Below are positions 1 to 26,425 of a stretch of DNA of 64,000 bases, piece by piece (the first letter of the stretch is position 1; each line of letters starts with the position of its first letter). The stretch lies in NCBI GenBank assembly GCA_965153355.1, contig OZ231127.1, positions 76,012,001 to 76,076,000 on the forward strand. Reading direction: 5' to 3'. Position numbers and translations under genes: made by a program. A model generated the notes under the pieces. It searched no databases. It saw only the letters and a program-made list of their open reading frames with translations, and had not been told where the DNA came from. The DNA comes from Flaccisagitta enflata (lineage: Eukaryota > Chaetognatha > Sagittoidea > Aphragmophora).

Positions 1-131
1 TCACTCCTAATGGGTTTTGCTGTTTGCTATCTTTCACTCTTAGTTGGCTTTTGTTTTTGCCATCCTTCGCTCATAGTGAGTTTTGTTATTTGATGTCTTT
101 CACTTTTAGTAAGTTTTAGTTTTTGCTGTCT
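1..131. repeat. Short tandem repeat, about 44-bp unit
   Basis: About three diverged copies of a unit built around 'tttcactcttagt' followed by 'ttttgttttttgc'-like sequence. The array starts before the window edge. From about 132 to 1015 I see no gene; the stretch is AT-rich and holds a further copy of the 'ccatattgt...attaaccgagagtgtt' unit near 365-415. Confidence 0.6.
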
Positions 132-1015
132 TGTATTTTTTGTATCTTTTTTTTATATTCTAAATAATTTTTATGAAATCTAATAATCACCTGCAATTCA
201 CATATTTGACGACAGCCACTGGTTCTTCCTCGTGATTGGTCGAAATCGGTCTCACCCCCCGACGTCAGAGAAAGAGACGAAGAGAGAGGGAGGGACATAA
301 AAAGACAGAAAAGATAATAAAGGAAGGTGAATAGAAGGCGAAGGGACGTCGTGCATAACCATACTACCATATTGTCGTTTATATTAACCGAGAGTGTTCC
401 CGATTGGTTCGTCATTACTATCTAGAGCAAAAATATATCAACAAAATAAGCATAAGTCTATTGGTCATTAGAGGATTTAGAAAAAAATCTATAGAATAAG
501 CCATATACTCAGTTTTACCATTTTGAGCTTCAACCACTACCTCTATAGAGATTTTTTATGAAATTTAAGACAAATACTTAGTACCAATGTATTATAACTT
601 CCCATGTCTTCAATATGTTTTAGACCATTCTTTCGTCACTACCATGTTCTTGCTGTTGTGTCATTTGCCCTCACAATAACTCAGTGGGGTTGAAGTAAAC
701 CAAGAAAGTGTTTGGCGTTGTATCTAAGACCAAAAGTCAGAGGAATTAACCTCCAATTTATCTAAGAAGGAACTGTTTTACCACAATTAGAAATACAAAA
801 GAAACAAGATGCAATATTTTCATCATTTTTCAAATGAAGTGTTGATATTATTTCGCTTCTCATTTTTAAACACCTTGAGCTAGATGAATGCGGTTTGCAG
901 CATTGTGTCAGAAATTCGAAATAGTTTCAGAATCTCACTGATTTTTATATTGGTTTTTCATTTTTAGTGGAGCTATTGCTCTAAATGCTTGTTGATATAC
1001 TTATGCTCTAGATAG

Positions 1016-1763
1016 TAACAGTCAGTCCCAATTCCGCATTCATCCATGTAACCATATCTCATCATCTTACGAGATAAAGCAACTTCGTTTATCTAGGCAT
1101 GTGTCGGTATATCGACAACAAACAATCATGTTTCCGGTTTTATTCGGTCACTAAAAACGAAATGACAGAACCATTAACAAGCTCTGATTTTATTCATTCC
1201 TTTTTTTCCTACCGAATACTTAAATGATTGGTTGGATTAGAAAAAAAGAATGATGAAAAAAATCCAATAGTATGATCGAATAGAACAGCATTCCAAAAAG
1301 AACTTCTTCTAAAACTTAAGTGGCGTAATCAGCAGAAAATCATTTAAGACCGTAAATAAGACTAACGGCTGATTGAAGTCATTCAAATTTTAGATAAGGC
1401 ACAAGCAAAAAAAACCCTTTGAATATCATATACCATCTAGCTCATAAATATACGGACACTTGATAAGCAGCATCAATTTTGGAGAGGTGCTGGGCTATAA
1501 TAAATTGAGTTACTGACACCAGATTAGGCCCATTTCAAAGAGTTGTTTAAAAACTTTCAAATGCGACCAATCAGGGGTCAGCTACTTAATTTGCTTAAGC
1601 GCAGCACCTTTGTAAAGTTGATGCTCATTTTCAGGTGTCCGTATATTTATGAGCTAGGTAGTATCGATAAGCCGACATATGCTCAGATGGAATAAGTTTT
1701 GATATGCCGAAATATGTTGAGATACGACTATATGGATAATTGCGGAATTGGGACTGACTGTTA
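1016..1763. mobile_element. Inverted-repeat (MITE-like) element with nested palindrome
   Basis: The left end 'taacagtcagtcccaattcc' at 1016 is matched in inverted orientation by 'ggaattgggactgactgtta' ending at 1763. Inside it, 1438-1657 is a second inverted repeat whose arms both begin 'tagctcataaatatacggac' and continue with partial complementarity for about 80 bases. No coding capacity is seen. It is probably a non-autonomous DNA element with another one inserted in it; the superfamily is unknown. Confidence 0.7.
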
Positions 1764-2010
1764 AGCCAATTGGCCAAGCAACCATCACCATATTGTAAAG
1801 TATATTAAACGAGAGAGTGTCGTTACCATTGGATTGTCATAAAGCCAATTGGCCAAGCAACCATTGTCATATTGTTGTATATCAACCGAATGAGAGTGTT
1901 TTCGATTGGATCGTCATTAATCCATTTGACCAAGCAACCATTGTCACATTGTTGTATATTAACCGGGTGAGTGTGCTTCCATTTGCATGGTGATTAAGGC
2001 AATTGGCTAA
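1764..2010. repeat. Three tandem copies of an about 80-bp unit
   Basis: The motif 'ccaattggccaagcaaccat' followed by 'catattgttgtatat' and 'gagagtgtt' recurs three times with drift. Confidence 0.65.
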
Positions 2011-2170
2011 GCACGCAGTTCTTTCCTCTCTAAAAAGAGATAAATGGCTAAATAATGGGGAAACACAATCTCACAGAACCACGGCCATTCCAAGGGAACT
2101 TAATGACGCCAAAGAGTGGGGAAAAATCAAAGGAACAAAAAAACAAACATCCGCAACAATCACAACATTG

Positions 2171-2211
2171 ACAACAACAACAACAACAACAACAACAACA
2201 GCAACAACAAT

Positions 2212-2297
<86 letters not shown>

Positions 2298-2322
2298 GGA
2301 TAACAACAACAACAACAAGGAT

Positions 2323-2398
<76 letters not shown>

Positions 2399-2400
2399 GC

Positions 2401-2436
<36 letters not shown>
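2171..2436. repeat. (CAA)n microsatellite
   Basis: About 265 bases of CAA repeats with a few GGATAA and CAG interruptions. The long Thr, Asn, Val or Leu frames across it are repeat artefacts. Confidence 0.95.
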
Positions 2437-2437
<1 letters not shown>

Positions 2438-2530
2438 TGATGAGGGAGGACAATAAGGTTTATTCCATCGACCCCTTTCTGTAAATCATAAAGACAAGTA
2501 AGGGAGATTTGCAATATCATTGCGGACTGA

Positions 2531-2660
2531 GGTAGTCGCTGTGGGTGTGCAGAGGCAGTATGGGGCCTCGCGAGGGTGAAGGCAGAAGTGCACGCCCTGC
2601 CCCATACTGCCCCTACACACCCAAAGCGACTACCACAGCCGTGTATTCAGCCTTGTAGAT
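2531..2660. repeat. Hairpin-forming copy of the GTGTATCCGGCCTTG repeat family
   Basis: Arms 2531-2566 and 2599-2633 are inverted copies of each other ('ggtagtcgctgtgggtgtg' against 'cacacccaaagcgactac'). They are followed by 'gccgtgtattcagccttgta', a variant of the terminal motif of the dispersed short repeat found throughout the window. From 2661 to 3716 I see no gene. Confidence 0.7.
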
Positions 2661-3716
2661 GAATATGAAATAAATCCGTAGAGGTGAATGATCATAATTA
2701 TCTCAGTAAATGCATGAATCTTGATGTTTTCTGATTTTCCTTCACGCTAATCATTGCAACGCAAACAAGTGATACAACCAATCACTGAAACTAATTGAAG
2801 ACTTTTAACAACAACCATTATCCTCATCATTCAAAGGAAAGTGTTTCGCGTTTTCCCTGATTAAGAGATAAATCAGATCTTTATCTTCCTCTGTCCGTTT
2901 GATTCTTGCTAGGGAAGGCTAGTTCACATGTAATCCAGACATTAATTTTGAATGACACAATAATGTCTGAATAAAGTGCTAATGCAGATAGATGATGCAA
3001 GAAGATGATCGCGTCAAGATATCTCTATTTAAACTGAATTATCTCAATATGTTATAAGGTTTTTAAGTGGTTGTCACACAAAACCCAGGGACGCCATTTT
3101 AAGATCTGGCGTCTTAGGGTAATGGTTGGTCATTGATCGGCTGTTAGAGAACTAAGAATAGTACAGAGCTAATTCTGAATAAATAAGACCTAACTGTGAA
3201 AAACACGCAATAGCTGCTGATAAAGGATGAACTAAGTATCTCAAGTTTTGAGTATCAAGAGGCTAAATTTACAAAGCCCAGTTTCTTACGAATATATAGA
3301 ATTTATTAAAGGATGAGAAGGAAGGTTGTGCGCAGAGAAAGGTTTGAATCAAGACTGAATAAGTGGAAAAGTTACTTTCTTACGATGTAGTTTTCACACA
3401 CAAAGAGAATAACAGTATTCAGCTAAGAACGTAATGGAATTACAGTATCCAATCAGAAAACAGAATGCAATAATATTGACCAATAGGCTTTCATGCCATT
3501 TCACTTTTTTACCGGAACTAAATTGTAGATTATAAGTTACAAAGTTCTCTTTCTCAAGAAATCATTGTTTTAGTTACAACGGAAAAGCCGGCGCCGTCTC
3601 TGTCTGGAAATTTATAGGATATTTGAGAGGATAGAAAAAGATAGACAGAGACAGAAAGATAGAACAGAAAAAATGGTCAAATTCATAATTCCATTTTTAA
3701 TAATTTCCTTAGAAAT

Positions 3717-3896
3717 TACAGTGGAACCCCGCAATAACAGACCCACTTTTAAAGGTTCCCCATCAATAAAGGTCAACATTTCAAGGTCCCAAATGACAGT
3801 TTTCAATGTGATTTCACTTCTCTTTAAAGGTAAACCTGAGATAATGGTGAATAATCTTCAGTCCTAATGGTACCAATGAGGCGGGGTCCAACTGTA
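3717..3896. mobile_element. Small TA-flanked MITE, Tigger/pogo-like ends
   Basis: The left end 'tacagtggaaccccgcaata' and the inverted right end 'tacagttggaccccgcctca' form imperfect terminal inverted repeats around 180 bases. The CAGT-start and TA flanks resemble Tc1/mariner-pogo MITEs. The assignment is by end similarity only. Confidence 0.55.
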
Positions 3897-4141
3897 CAGT
3901 AATCACACATGTGTATAGTTATATGGCAAAATTTGTGGGTTGGCATCCGTTGGGACACTAAATTTGTCGGACACCAATTGGGGGTTGAAGTCCTTAAAAT
4001 CTTTACTCTCCTACACCGCTGGTGTCTGCGTCTCTGAGTGAGTGTCACTGTCTGATACAGCGCTGACTAGCTCACGCCTGTTTGTATGTCTTTATATGAA
4101 ATATGGTACTTTTTCTGTGTGTGTGTGTTAGTGTGTGTTTG

Positions 4142-4415
<274 letters not shown>

Positions 4416-4476
4416 CTTTGTGTACTGCGTTGTGCGAGCGCGATAAAACTCAAACATATTTCCTTTTCATTATCAG

Positions 4477-18707
<14,231 letters not shown>

Positions 18708-18949
18708 CGCGGCCACCTTTATTTTAAATTCTTTACTGGATCTCAGATGATCAGGTCTCATAAAGAGCATCTCATGGATACCAAATGTTTAGATCTCACA
18801 TATACATCACATGACTGATCCTTTTTAAAGGCCTTTTTTTACCAACTCTCCATCTGGTTGATTTTGGATCAATGCTTGCACTCCCGTGAATTCCTGTTTG
18901 TTTTCGAGGATCTCTTGATACGATAAACGAAGCCAACACTTATAAGTCG

Positions 18950-19260
18950 CGTGCGGGACACAAATAACTTACATTGACTTTAAATGACTCAAGGTGACCT
19001 GAAATGACTTAAAATGACTTAAATGACTTAATTGATCTAATTGACTTAAGTGACTTGATGTAACTTAATATGACCTAAAATGACTTAGAATGACTTAAAA
19101 TTGCTTAGAATGACTTATAATGGCATTTGGGAAGTAGCTGTGAGCCCAAAAAACTTAAAAACGCCGAAGAAGTGAAATGTGTACCAACCGACGACCAACC
19201 GACCGACCTACCGACGGACCGACAAAGCGGGGTGTAGAGTCGCGTAGCACGCCGCACGCG
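18950..19260. repeat. Inverted copy of the GTCATTTTAA-array repeat plus short dispersed repeat
   Basis: 'Aaatgactt'-type 9-10-mers (18965-19120) are followed by 'agctgtgagccca' and then a (GACC)n/(GGAC)n core with 'gtagagtcgcgtagcacgc'. This is the reverse orientation of 8560-8900. Confidence 0.65.
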
Positions 19261-19794
19261 TCTAAAAGTTCGGCTGTTTGTGTTTACAATAGCCATTTAA
19301 TATTGCTCAATGCGTCCCTACGTTTAACCATCTCTCATCGCTTTTTTTGTGTGGCTTTTGCAATTGTTTTATTTTTACACCATTTTCTTGTTTATCGAAA
19401 CCAAACCATTTCGCCTTAGCCCTGGACTTACTTTTGTTATTGTTAAAAATGTACTTGTTTAAATGTACTTGTTTTCCCAAACAGTTATATGTAAAATAAA
19501 ACTAGGAAACCCGAAAGCATTTCCGAGAAATCCCTGACAACCCAAGGCAACACCGAGGGCTGAATTTACCTCAGATACAGTGACTCAATGTCTCTTGGCC
19601 AAGAAACACAGACAGGCACATACAGATAAATGAACGAAAATACCTCGATAGACTACAAAAAACTTACTTTTTAAATGGAAACCATCATAAACAAGCAAAC
19701 AACAGATATAATTTCTCGAAATCAAGCACAGTACGCAATCGGTGGCGAGTTAGTGAATGATCACAATGTTTATCCTATTACACTTTTTAGTCGC

Positions 19795-20030
19795 TGGCTA
19801 AGCGACTCTATAAGAGGCTGTGTCCCTGGGTAGGTAGGTAGGTAGGTAGGTAGGTCTGTAACATGAAATTTCGGATGCCGCGAAATTGACCATATTTGTG
19901 ATTTCTGATCATAACAGACCCTGCCCACTCAAAATACAGCCCCTGCCCACTGATTGACTGCCCCTGCCCTCAGTCTACTGCCCCTGCCCACCCGCCAGCC
20001 ACTGCTTTTCGGCCGTGTATCCGGCCTTGT
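19795..20030. repeat. Copy of the short dispersed repeat with (GGTA)n core
   Basis: 'Gcgactctataagaggctgtgt' (interrupted motif), a (TAGG)n core, repeated 'cccctgccca' blocks and the terminal 'ccgtgtatccggccttgttt'. Confidence 0.75.
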
Positions 20031-20481
20031 TTTTTTATAAGAACCACGTTTAGAAGAACGTTAGGCTTCAAATCGTCAAAAATTTGAAAATGCTAAGAAC
20101 ATTGGAAGGCTTTATTTTTTCAAAGATTTAAAATCTTAAAAATTTAAAAATCTAAAAATTCAAACATTTAAAAATTTAATAATTCAAAATCTTAAAAATT
20201 TAAAAACATTTTTTTTTCATCAATTATTCTATGTAAATGGACAAACTCTGTATCTTTTCTGTTCAGCTAATCATTGAACTTAATTCATTTAAAACGTTGT
20301 TCGAATGACATTTTCCTTCAATATCTCCTCAATGACAAACTAAAAACTAATTAAGAACGTTCTTAATTGAACGTTGATAAGTGCGTTTGAACTAAGAACA
20401 ATTTAAAAATATTCAAGCCTTGAAAATTTATGAACATTGAAGGATTGCTAAAAAAATGATGTTCTTATAAAAAAAAGTGTA
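20030..20481. mobile_element. MITE with TTTTATAAGAAC-type ends
   Basis: The left end 'tttttttataagaacc' and right end 'gttcttataaaaaaaagtgt' are inverted. The interior is AT-rich with repeated 'aagaacgtt' and 'gaacattgaagg'. It is the same family as 20680-22147. Confidence 0.55.
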
Positions 20482-20980
20482 AGGCAGAACCTAGGAATTA
20501 GAGAGTTGTTCATTTGTTTATTAACTCAAATATTCGCGATGCGAGAACCGATTACACACGCTATCTAGAAGCAAAAGATACGCGTGCACGTAAGCACACT
20601 TTTGTTTAATCGGCAAAATTTAAGCGTTCAGCAATCAGCACCATATGCGGATAACTTAGCTAAGTTAGCTTTATCCGGATACACTTTTTTTTTATAAGAA
20701 CGTCATGTTTTTTTTTGAATGCTTCATGTTCTTATTTTCAAGGCCAAATGAAGCCTTCAACGTTCTTAGAGCGTTCTTAATCTAAAATACTAAATAAACT
20801 ATAAGGAACCTTATAATATACTATTATTTGATTATATTAGATATATTTCTTTTGAATACTATTGAAACAAATGCTCAACATTAATGACTGGGGATATTTT
20901 CTTAGTTTTTAAATTAGGAATTAAAAAAATTTTAGCTTAGTTATACTAAAATGTTAGTGTTTTGTTAATATTCTCTAAAT

Positions 20981-22006
20981 CAAGTTCAAGTTCAAGTTCA
21001 AGTCAACCGGAAAAGGAAAGCCAGTGGCTTGTGGTCCCGGTGCAGTCAGTCATTCATCTGCATTCCTACGTAACTGTAACAACATAAAGCAGTGTATCTA
21101 GACTTTTGGTATGCTTTACCAAAAGCAAGGTGAAAAGGGTGAGAAAAGACTCACCATACTTTCGCTTGGTATAACCTTTACCATAAACATCAAAGAAACT
21201 TACTATTTCCATTTTGAGGGGTTCCATTCAACTCTTTTACCATGTCAGTTGGCCTTAAGGATCCTCTCATCAAGGCGATTCTTGAAGGAATCAAGTGACT
21301 TAGCCGCTTTCACGTCTGCCGGAAGTAGATTCCACTTTTGAATGACCCTGTAAGAGAAGAAGGTCTGTCGTTGCTTGCGGCTATATGCCGCCATTTCTTT
21401 AACCAATCTTGGTCCACCTCTTGCGTCCCGGACCTCCCAGAATATCTCTGGGTTAATTTTCGTGAGTCCTTTGAGCATCTTGAAGACTTCAATTAGATCA
21501 CCTCTTTCTCGTCTTTATTCAAGAGTCATCAACCCAAGATTCTTCCTTCTTTCTTCGGAGTTCAGCCTTATAAGCCCTCAAACCATGGCAGTTGCTTTTG
21601 ATTGCACAGCCTCAAGTAACTTTGATTCCGCCGATATCCCGGGTGGACATGCTGTCATTCCATAATCGAGGTGAGGACGAATTCTTTGATTGTACAGCAC
21701 ACAGAAAGCCCTTTTGTCAATGTAGGTGAAATTTCGTCGGATGCGCGCTATTTCAGCAAGGGCCTTGCTTCTTGCTTTGCTGATATGCGTGGAGGTGCAA
21801 AGGTCGTCCGAGATCCAGAACCCAATATTCTTTTCCACAGATACCGTTTCAATCATGGATCCATTCATTGTGTATGTTAAGCATGGGTTGTCTTTTCCAA
21901 CATGCATCACTTTTGATTTTTTCGGATTAATTTCCATCTTCCAATCTTCCGCCCATTGCGCAATGCGGTTAATCCTGTTTTGAAGGGCTGTTTGATTGTT
22001 CATGTC
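20981..22006 (-). mobile_element. 5'-truncated CR1/jockey-like LINE with 14-bp target duplication
   Basis: This is a non-LTR retrotransposon relic read on the minus strand. It retains the end of the reverse transcriptase and the connecting region of ORF2. Its 3' end is a short (TTGAAC)n tail next to 20981. The direct repeat 'aatattctctaaat' flanks it exactly at 20967-20980 and 22007-22020. The 5' truncation and direct-repeat flanks are the hallmark of target-primed reverse transcription. Confidence 0.88.
21245..22003 (-). pseudogene. LINE ORF2 fragment (reverse transcriptase C-terminal part)
   Basis: Two overlapping pieces in broken frame. The 5' piece (22003-21578) carries INRIAQWAEDWKMEINPKKS, then a KVMHVGK motif, VEKNIGFWISDDL, and LYNQRIRPHLDYG. 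The 3' piece (21478-21245) carries the FFSYRVIQKWNLLP motif. These are the thumb and post-RT motifs typical of CR1/jockey-group LINEs. The catalytic YxDD part and the endonuclease are missing because of truncation. It is non-functional. Confidence 0.85.
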
Positions 22007-23039
22007 AATATTCTCTAAATGTTACTTTAAGCGAAATTTTTTCTCAAGATTTAAAGCCTTTGTATGTTCTTAAGATGTTCTTAATTTTGGGGCCATTCCA
22101 AGCCTTGATGTTCTTATAAACTAGGTTCTTATAAAAAAAAAAGTGTATTCTTGCTGGACCCAATTCTCAACTGTGAAAGATGTGTTGTTCATGTAACGAC
22201 ATTGTAAAGAAGATGACTGTAAAAAATCGACAGGACAAAGCTTGATGATCCAGTCCAAATGTTAGAGGCTTCGTTGCAGAGTGATGTTTGACAGTAACAA
22301 ATTTGCCAATAACTCTGGAATAAATAATTAGTAAAAGATGAAATGAAACTTGACTGAGGAAAGATGACATCATTTTTGTGCGCAATAAAATGAACCGAAA
22401 TTTAAGTAGAAATGGCATCGTTTTGTGAAAAGATACACTCTTTTCTTTCCGGGCACCATCCCTAAAGCCTGGAGACTCCGATGATCCATGCTTTTATTCA
22501 TGGAGAAAATCTCTTCTCCTCCTCCTCCTCCTCTTCATTCTTCTCTTCATCCCCCCACTCATGGACTTTGGTTACGATACATTGATACATAGGAGAATTG
22601 TGAGATTTCTATGTCCGTCCTTGCACATTCTCTGTCCTTCCGTCCGTCTCATGCTCTCTTTCACTCCTTACAGTCTACTTTATTCATTCAGACCTTCATT
22701 CAAGTGTTCATAAATTCATCCATTTATCTATCTATTCGTAAACAGTGAGTTCCATGTGATGGCCATACTTAACCATTAACCAATACAAGTTTTGTTCATA
22801 TAATTAACGACTTACTTGGGTGTCTTTAAACTTGTCGGACTTAAGCAAGTCCTTCAAAACTACGTCTTTGCATCCGGGTATCTCTCTTTTTGAACAACCA
22901 CGGAAAAATCTAAATGAGAGACAAAAATAGAAAAATATTGAGAGAATACAGTGAAATTTAAGTTGTTTTCCCTTCAAAGATATAAATTTTTCAGAAAAAC
23001 CTTTCAATTTACTGCACAACTTTAGATAATGTCGTGCAC

Positions 23040-23100
23040 GCGACTCTATGACTCGCTCTGACCATCTGTCGGTCTGTCGGTCCGTAACGCTTAGATTTTT
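23040..23100. repeat. Fragment of the short dispersed repeat
   Basis: 'Gtgcacgcgactctatgact' is followed by a 'gtctgtcggtccgtaacgct' core and runs into the GTCATTTTAA/TCTTAG arrays. From 22148 to 23039 no gene is seen. Confidence 0.6.
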
Positions 23101-23139
23101 TTCGGTGTGTTACGTCATTTTAAGTTATTCAAAGTTATT

Positions 23140-23400
23140 TAAAGTCACAAGTCATTTTAGTCTATTAGTCTCTTAGTATCTTAGTCTCTTAGTCTCTAAG
23201 TCTCTTAGTCTCTTAGTCTCTTAAGGGGTTTTTGCATTGGGTGAAATATCTAGATATTATCTTGATATTCCCTATTTAAGAACTCGGTAATTTTCTCAAT
23301 GCGAAAACCCCTTAAGTCTCTTAGTCGCCTAGTCTCTTAGTCTCTTAGTCTCTTAGTTTCTTGGTCTCATAGTCTTTTGGTCTTTCAGTCTTGTATGTCT
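23140..23400. repeat. (TCTTAGTC)n tandem array interrupted by a MITE
   Basis: Direct copies of 'tcttagtc' lie on both sides of the insertion at 23225-23311. Confidence 0.8.
23225..23311. mobile_element. 87-bp piggyBac-like MITE flanked by TTAA
   Basis: Near-perfect terminal inverted repeats ('ggggtttttgcattg' against 'caatgcgaaaacccc') are bounded on each side by TTAA (23221-23224 and 23312-23315). The TTAA target is characteristic of piggyBac-type elements. The host array supplies an obvious empty-site sequence. Confidence 0.7.
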
Positions 23401-24034
23401 AAGTATTCACTTACGCTAACTGGGGAGGTGAATTATCCTCGCCATTTGAGTAGTCAACGTATGGCATTTTGACGCAAGATCTATCCTTCGGGGCTTTGCA
23501 TTTCTCCACACTGACCTAGTATTTCAAACAAGTGGCATCAATGATACCAGACCAAGGCCTATTTCGTTTGTTATGGAATCAGATCGGCATTTCTCCATTT
23601 ATATAGTGCAGAATGAAGTAAACAAGGCCAAGTAGGCCAATAAGGTGCGACTTGTGGATCGTCAAACGAATGCGTTACCCGACAGACCAACTAACCGACC
23701 AACAAACCAACCGACGGACACAGCCAGTTAAAGAGGTGCTTTGTCGCACCTAAAAACAGATCGGCAATTCTTCATATATGCAGTTCAGGGATTGAAAGAA
23801 TTATTGGGATTACCAAAAAGGGGCTGTATTAAAGTGAGATCATCGATGCTGAAGAAAGCGACTCCCTTACTTCATGGAGTTGAAATTTTGCGTTTGGGTT
23901 AGTTTTAAAGGCGTTTGATCTTCGTACGTAACATTCTCTCACAGTAATTGGATATTCCTCTTCCTGCAAAATTGAAAGAAATTGAGGAGAGTTCTTCACC
24001 CGCATACTCTACGCCATTCTGCACTTCTACACTT

Positions 24035-24250
24035 TTTAGCTACGGACACGCAACTCTAAAAGAGGCTTTGTCCATCAGTTGGTCTGTCCGTCGGTCAGTC
24101 CATCGGTCCATTGGTCTATGAGCTTGAGTTGAAAAGTAGGGAAACAAGCGTTTTAAAGCCTTTGGTGAATGTATGTGGGGAGTGAGGTATGGATGGGGGT
24201 TGGACGCCCCTGCCCACCCGTCCGCAGCGATATTGTGACCCCGCGTTACT
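24035..24250. repeat. Copy of the (CCGT)n short dispersed repeat
   Basis: 'Tagctacggacacgcaactc' then a 'tccgtcggtcagtcc' core, 'cgcccctgcccacccgtccg' and 'gaccccgcgt'. A nearby related copy is at 23640-23755. Confidence 0.75.
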
Positions 24251-24657
24251 TGTTTTTAAAAGAACCAAGTTTTTAAAAACGTTAGGCTTGAAATCCTGAA
24301 AAACTTAAGAACATCGCTAAGATCATTGAAAGGCTTCATTTTACGTAAGTTGGTTTTTTTTACCATTAAACAATCACGTTAGGAAAACAAGCACTCGCAA
24401 ATAAAGATTAAAAAAAGTTAAATAAAGTAGTTGATAAGTATACAGAATACAGTAATTATGTGAAACATAAAAGTTAAAACATGTCTTTTACTTTATACTC
24501 TACCACTGTGAGTACATAAACTACTATTTCAAATTAAGAACATTCTAAGAACATTCAAGTCTTCAGACAGCCTAAAATTTAAGGGCCAATGTGGATAACA
24601 CGTCACTGACATTGTACACTTGTTTTTTTCCTGAATAAAAAATGGTATGATTATCTG

Positions 24658-24768
24658 TGCCCTAACCCTAACCCAACCCTAACTCAACCCCTGATCCTAT
24701 CCCTAAACTCGCCCCTATCCCTAACTCAACCCCTAACCCTAATGTAAACCCCAACCCAAACCCTTTGC
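24658..24768. repeat. Degenerate interstitial (CCCTAA)n tract
   Basis: Interrupted copies of ccctaa, ccctaac and cccctaa-like units over about 110 bases. This fits an old interstitial TTAGGG-type telomeric sequence. Confidence 0.65.
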
Positions 24769-24935
24769 GCGAATGTATCGTTCAGCGAGAAAACAAAAGA
24801 ACAATTCCCCTTTCTCCTCCTACACCAAATTGTCCATTTAGGAGGCGTACTTAAAGCTACTTGGTCTGCTAATTCTTTCCTAAATGTAATTGAATGGGTC
24901 CACGTGTCAAAATACTTGTCCCCTTTCTTTCACAG

Positions 24936-25185
24936 TGCATGATCATGCTATTCATACTTCTGCCTCGGGCTCCGCGTTTCTGCGTTTGATCGTATGTTTT
25001 CCCGGACGTTCCGCGTATTTCTCTAGATCTGAGCTTCTGCGTTTGATCAGATGTTTTCCCGGTCGGTCCGCAACTCTCATCTCCAACATGGTTGTCCGAG
25101 AAAGAGAATCATTTTTGGCCTCCATCGAAAAATTCATCGACTTCATTAGAGTCAAAGAGTTTCTGAATCTTCAAATGAAATTATA
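24936..25185 (+). CDS. Possible terminal exon, uncertain
   Basis: A good acceptor ('cccctttctttcacag') opens an 82-codon frame ending at a stop at 25183-25185. The frame holds two copies of a RLIxCFPGRSA motif (from a 60-odd-base direct repeat) and then a helical tail (SFLASIEKFIDFIRVKEFLN). No family is recognised and no partner exon was found. It may be chance or part of a decayed gene. Confidence 0.25.
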
Positions 25186-25502
25186 AACACCAAGCATCAA
25201 TTTATTTCGTTAATGAATTGATAAATGCACGATAAATGCATTGATAAATTGTATGTGCAAATAACGTGGGGCAAAGTTTGAAAAGTAAAGGCATGAACAA
25301 CTTGGGAAACGGAAACGGAGGATTTTCCTTCCTTTTGCACCGCGGCGCACCGCTTCCACCGCTTCCACTTCCATGTTGTTGTTGAATTTCTAGTGGCTAT
25401 CCCCCACACGAAATTGAAAGCAGTCAATCGCTTCCCCATCCCTGTAAACAACGAGCATACATCCTTGATCATTGAATGATACCCTGCATTGATTGAGATT
25501 TT

Positions 25503-26095
25503 TAGTCGCGTGCTACGCGACTCTACACCCCGCTATGTTGGTCCGTCGGTTGGTCGGTCGGTTGGTCGGTTGGTCCCCTTTTGGACAGCGGCCCGGAAGG
25601 GCTCGATGACCTATGCTTTCACACATAGGGGAAATTTCTCCTTCTTCTTCTCCTTCTTCTTCTTCTCCATCCACCCCCTTCAAAGCTCATATCCTAGCCT
25701 TTAGGCTCAAATCCCAGACATGAGGCCCAAATTCTAGCCTTGAGGCTCAAATCCTAACCTCGAGGCTTAAATCCCGGCCTTGAGGCTCAAATCGAAGCTT
25801 CATGGCTCAAATCACAGCCTCAAGGCTCAAATTACAACCTTGAAGTTCAAATCACAGCCTAAAGACTCAAATCCCATTATTTATACTCAAATTTAAAACT
25901 TACTACACCCACATATACTCACACAGGGGCAACGGGTACCACTTACCATCAGACGCTTTTGCGACTATTTCTTTTTTCGGCGTTTTTGAGCATTTTGAGC
26001 CTTCTGCTCCTACCCAAGTGCTCCAGTGACCTTATCCAGCACTGCTCCTGCCCACCCGCACGCGACTGGGGTAGCCGTGTATCCGGCCTTGTTAT
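25503..26095. repeat. Short dispersed repeat enclosing a 22-bp minisatellite
   Basis: 'Tttttagtcgcgtgctacgc' begins a copy with a (TCGG)n core. From 25690 to 25900 a degenerate 'gccttgaggctcaaatccc' tandem array follows. It closes with 'gtagccgtgtatccggcctt' at about 26072-26091. Confidence 0.75.
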
Positions 26096-26329
26096 GAAAA
26101 ACTCACCACATGCACAAAGACAACCTAAAATACACACCAGCGCTGCTACAAACCCTTTGTGCTCTGACTTCCAAAGCTGGAAAGACGACATGCCGAAATA
26201 AAGGGAGCAACCACAGACGATTAAAATCAGGAGGAGCAAATTTACTCTTACGACTTCGTCAGCCAACATTGAACTTCCAGCAAGTTTTGGAAGAAGGACG
26301 CGTTGCGATATCCAAACATTTTGGTGGCT

Positions 26330-26425
26330 TCCGTCAGCCTGTTGTCGGCATCCGTCAGCCTGTTGTCGGCATCCATCGGCCTGTTGTCGGTATCCATCAG
26401 CCTGTTGTCGGTATCCGTCTGACTG
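26330..26425 (+). repeat. 21-bp minisatellite
   Basis: Five copies of 'cagcctgttgtcggcatccgt'-like units (quoted once; 21 bases with variable last base). A chance open frame reads RQPVVGI repeats. I do not call it a gene. Confidence 0.75.

Larger units (their letters stand above)
20680..22147. mobile_element. MITE with TACACTTTTTTTTTATAAGAAC-like ends, split by a LINE
   Basis: The left end 'tacactttttttttataaga' and right end 'tcttataaaaaaaaaagtgt' are inverted. The interior before and after the LINE insertion shares AT-rich 'gttcttaa' motifs. Removing the LINE leaves an element of about 430 bases, similar in size to 20030-20481. Confidence 0.6.
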
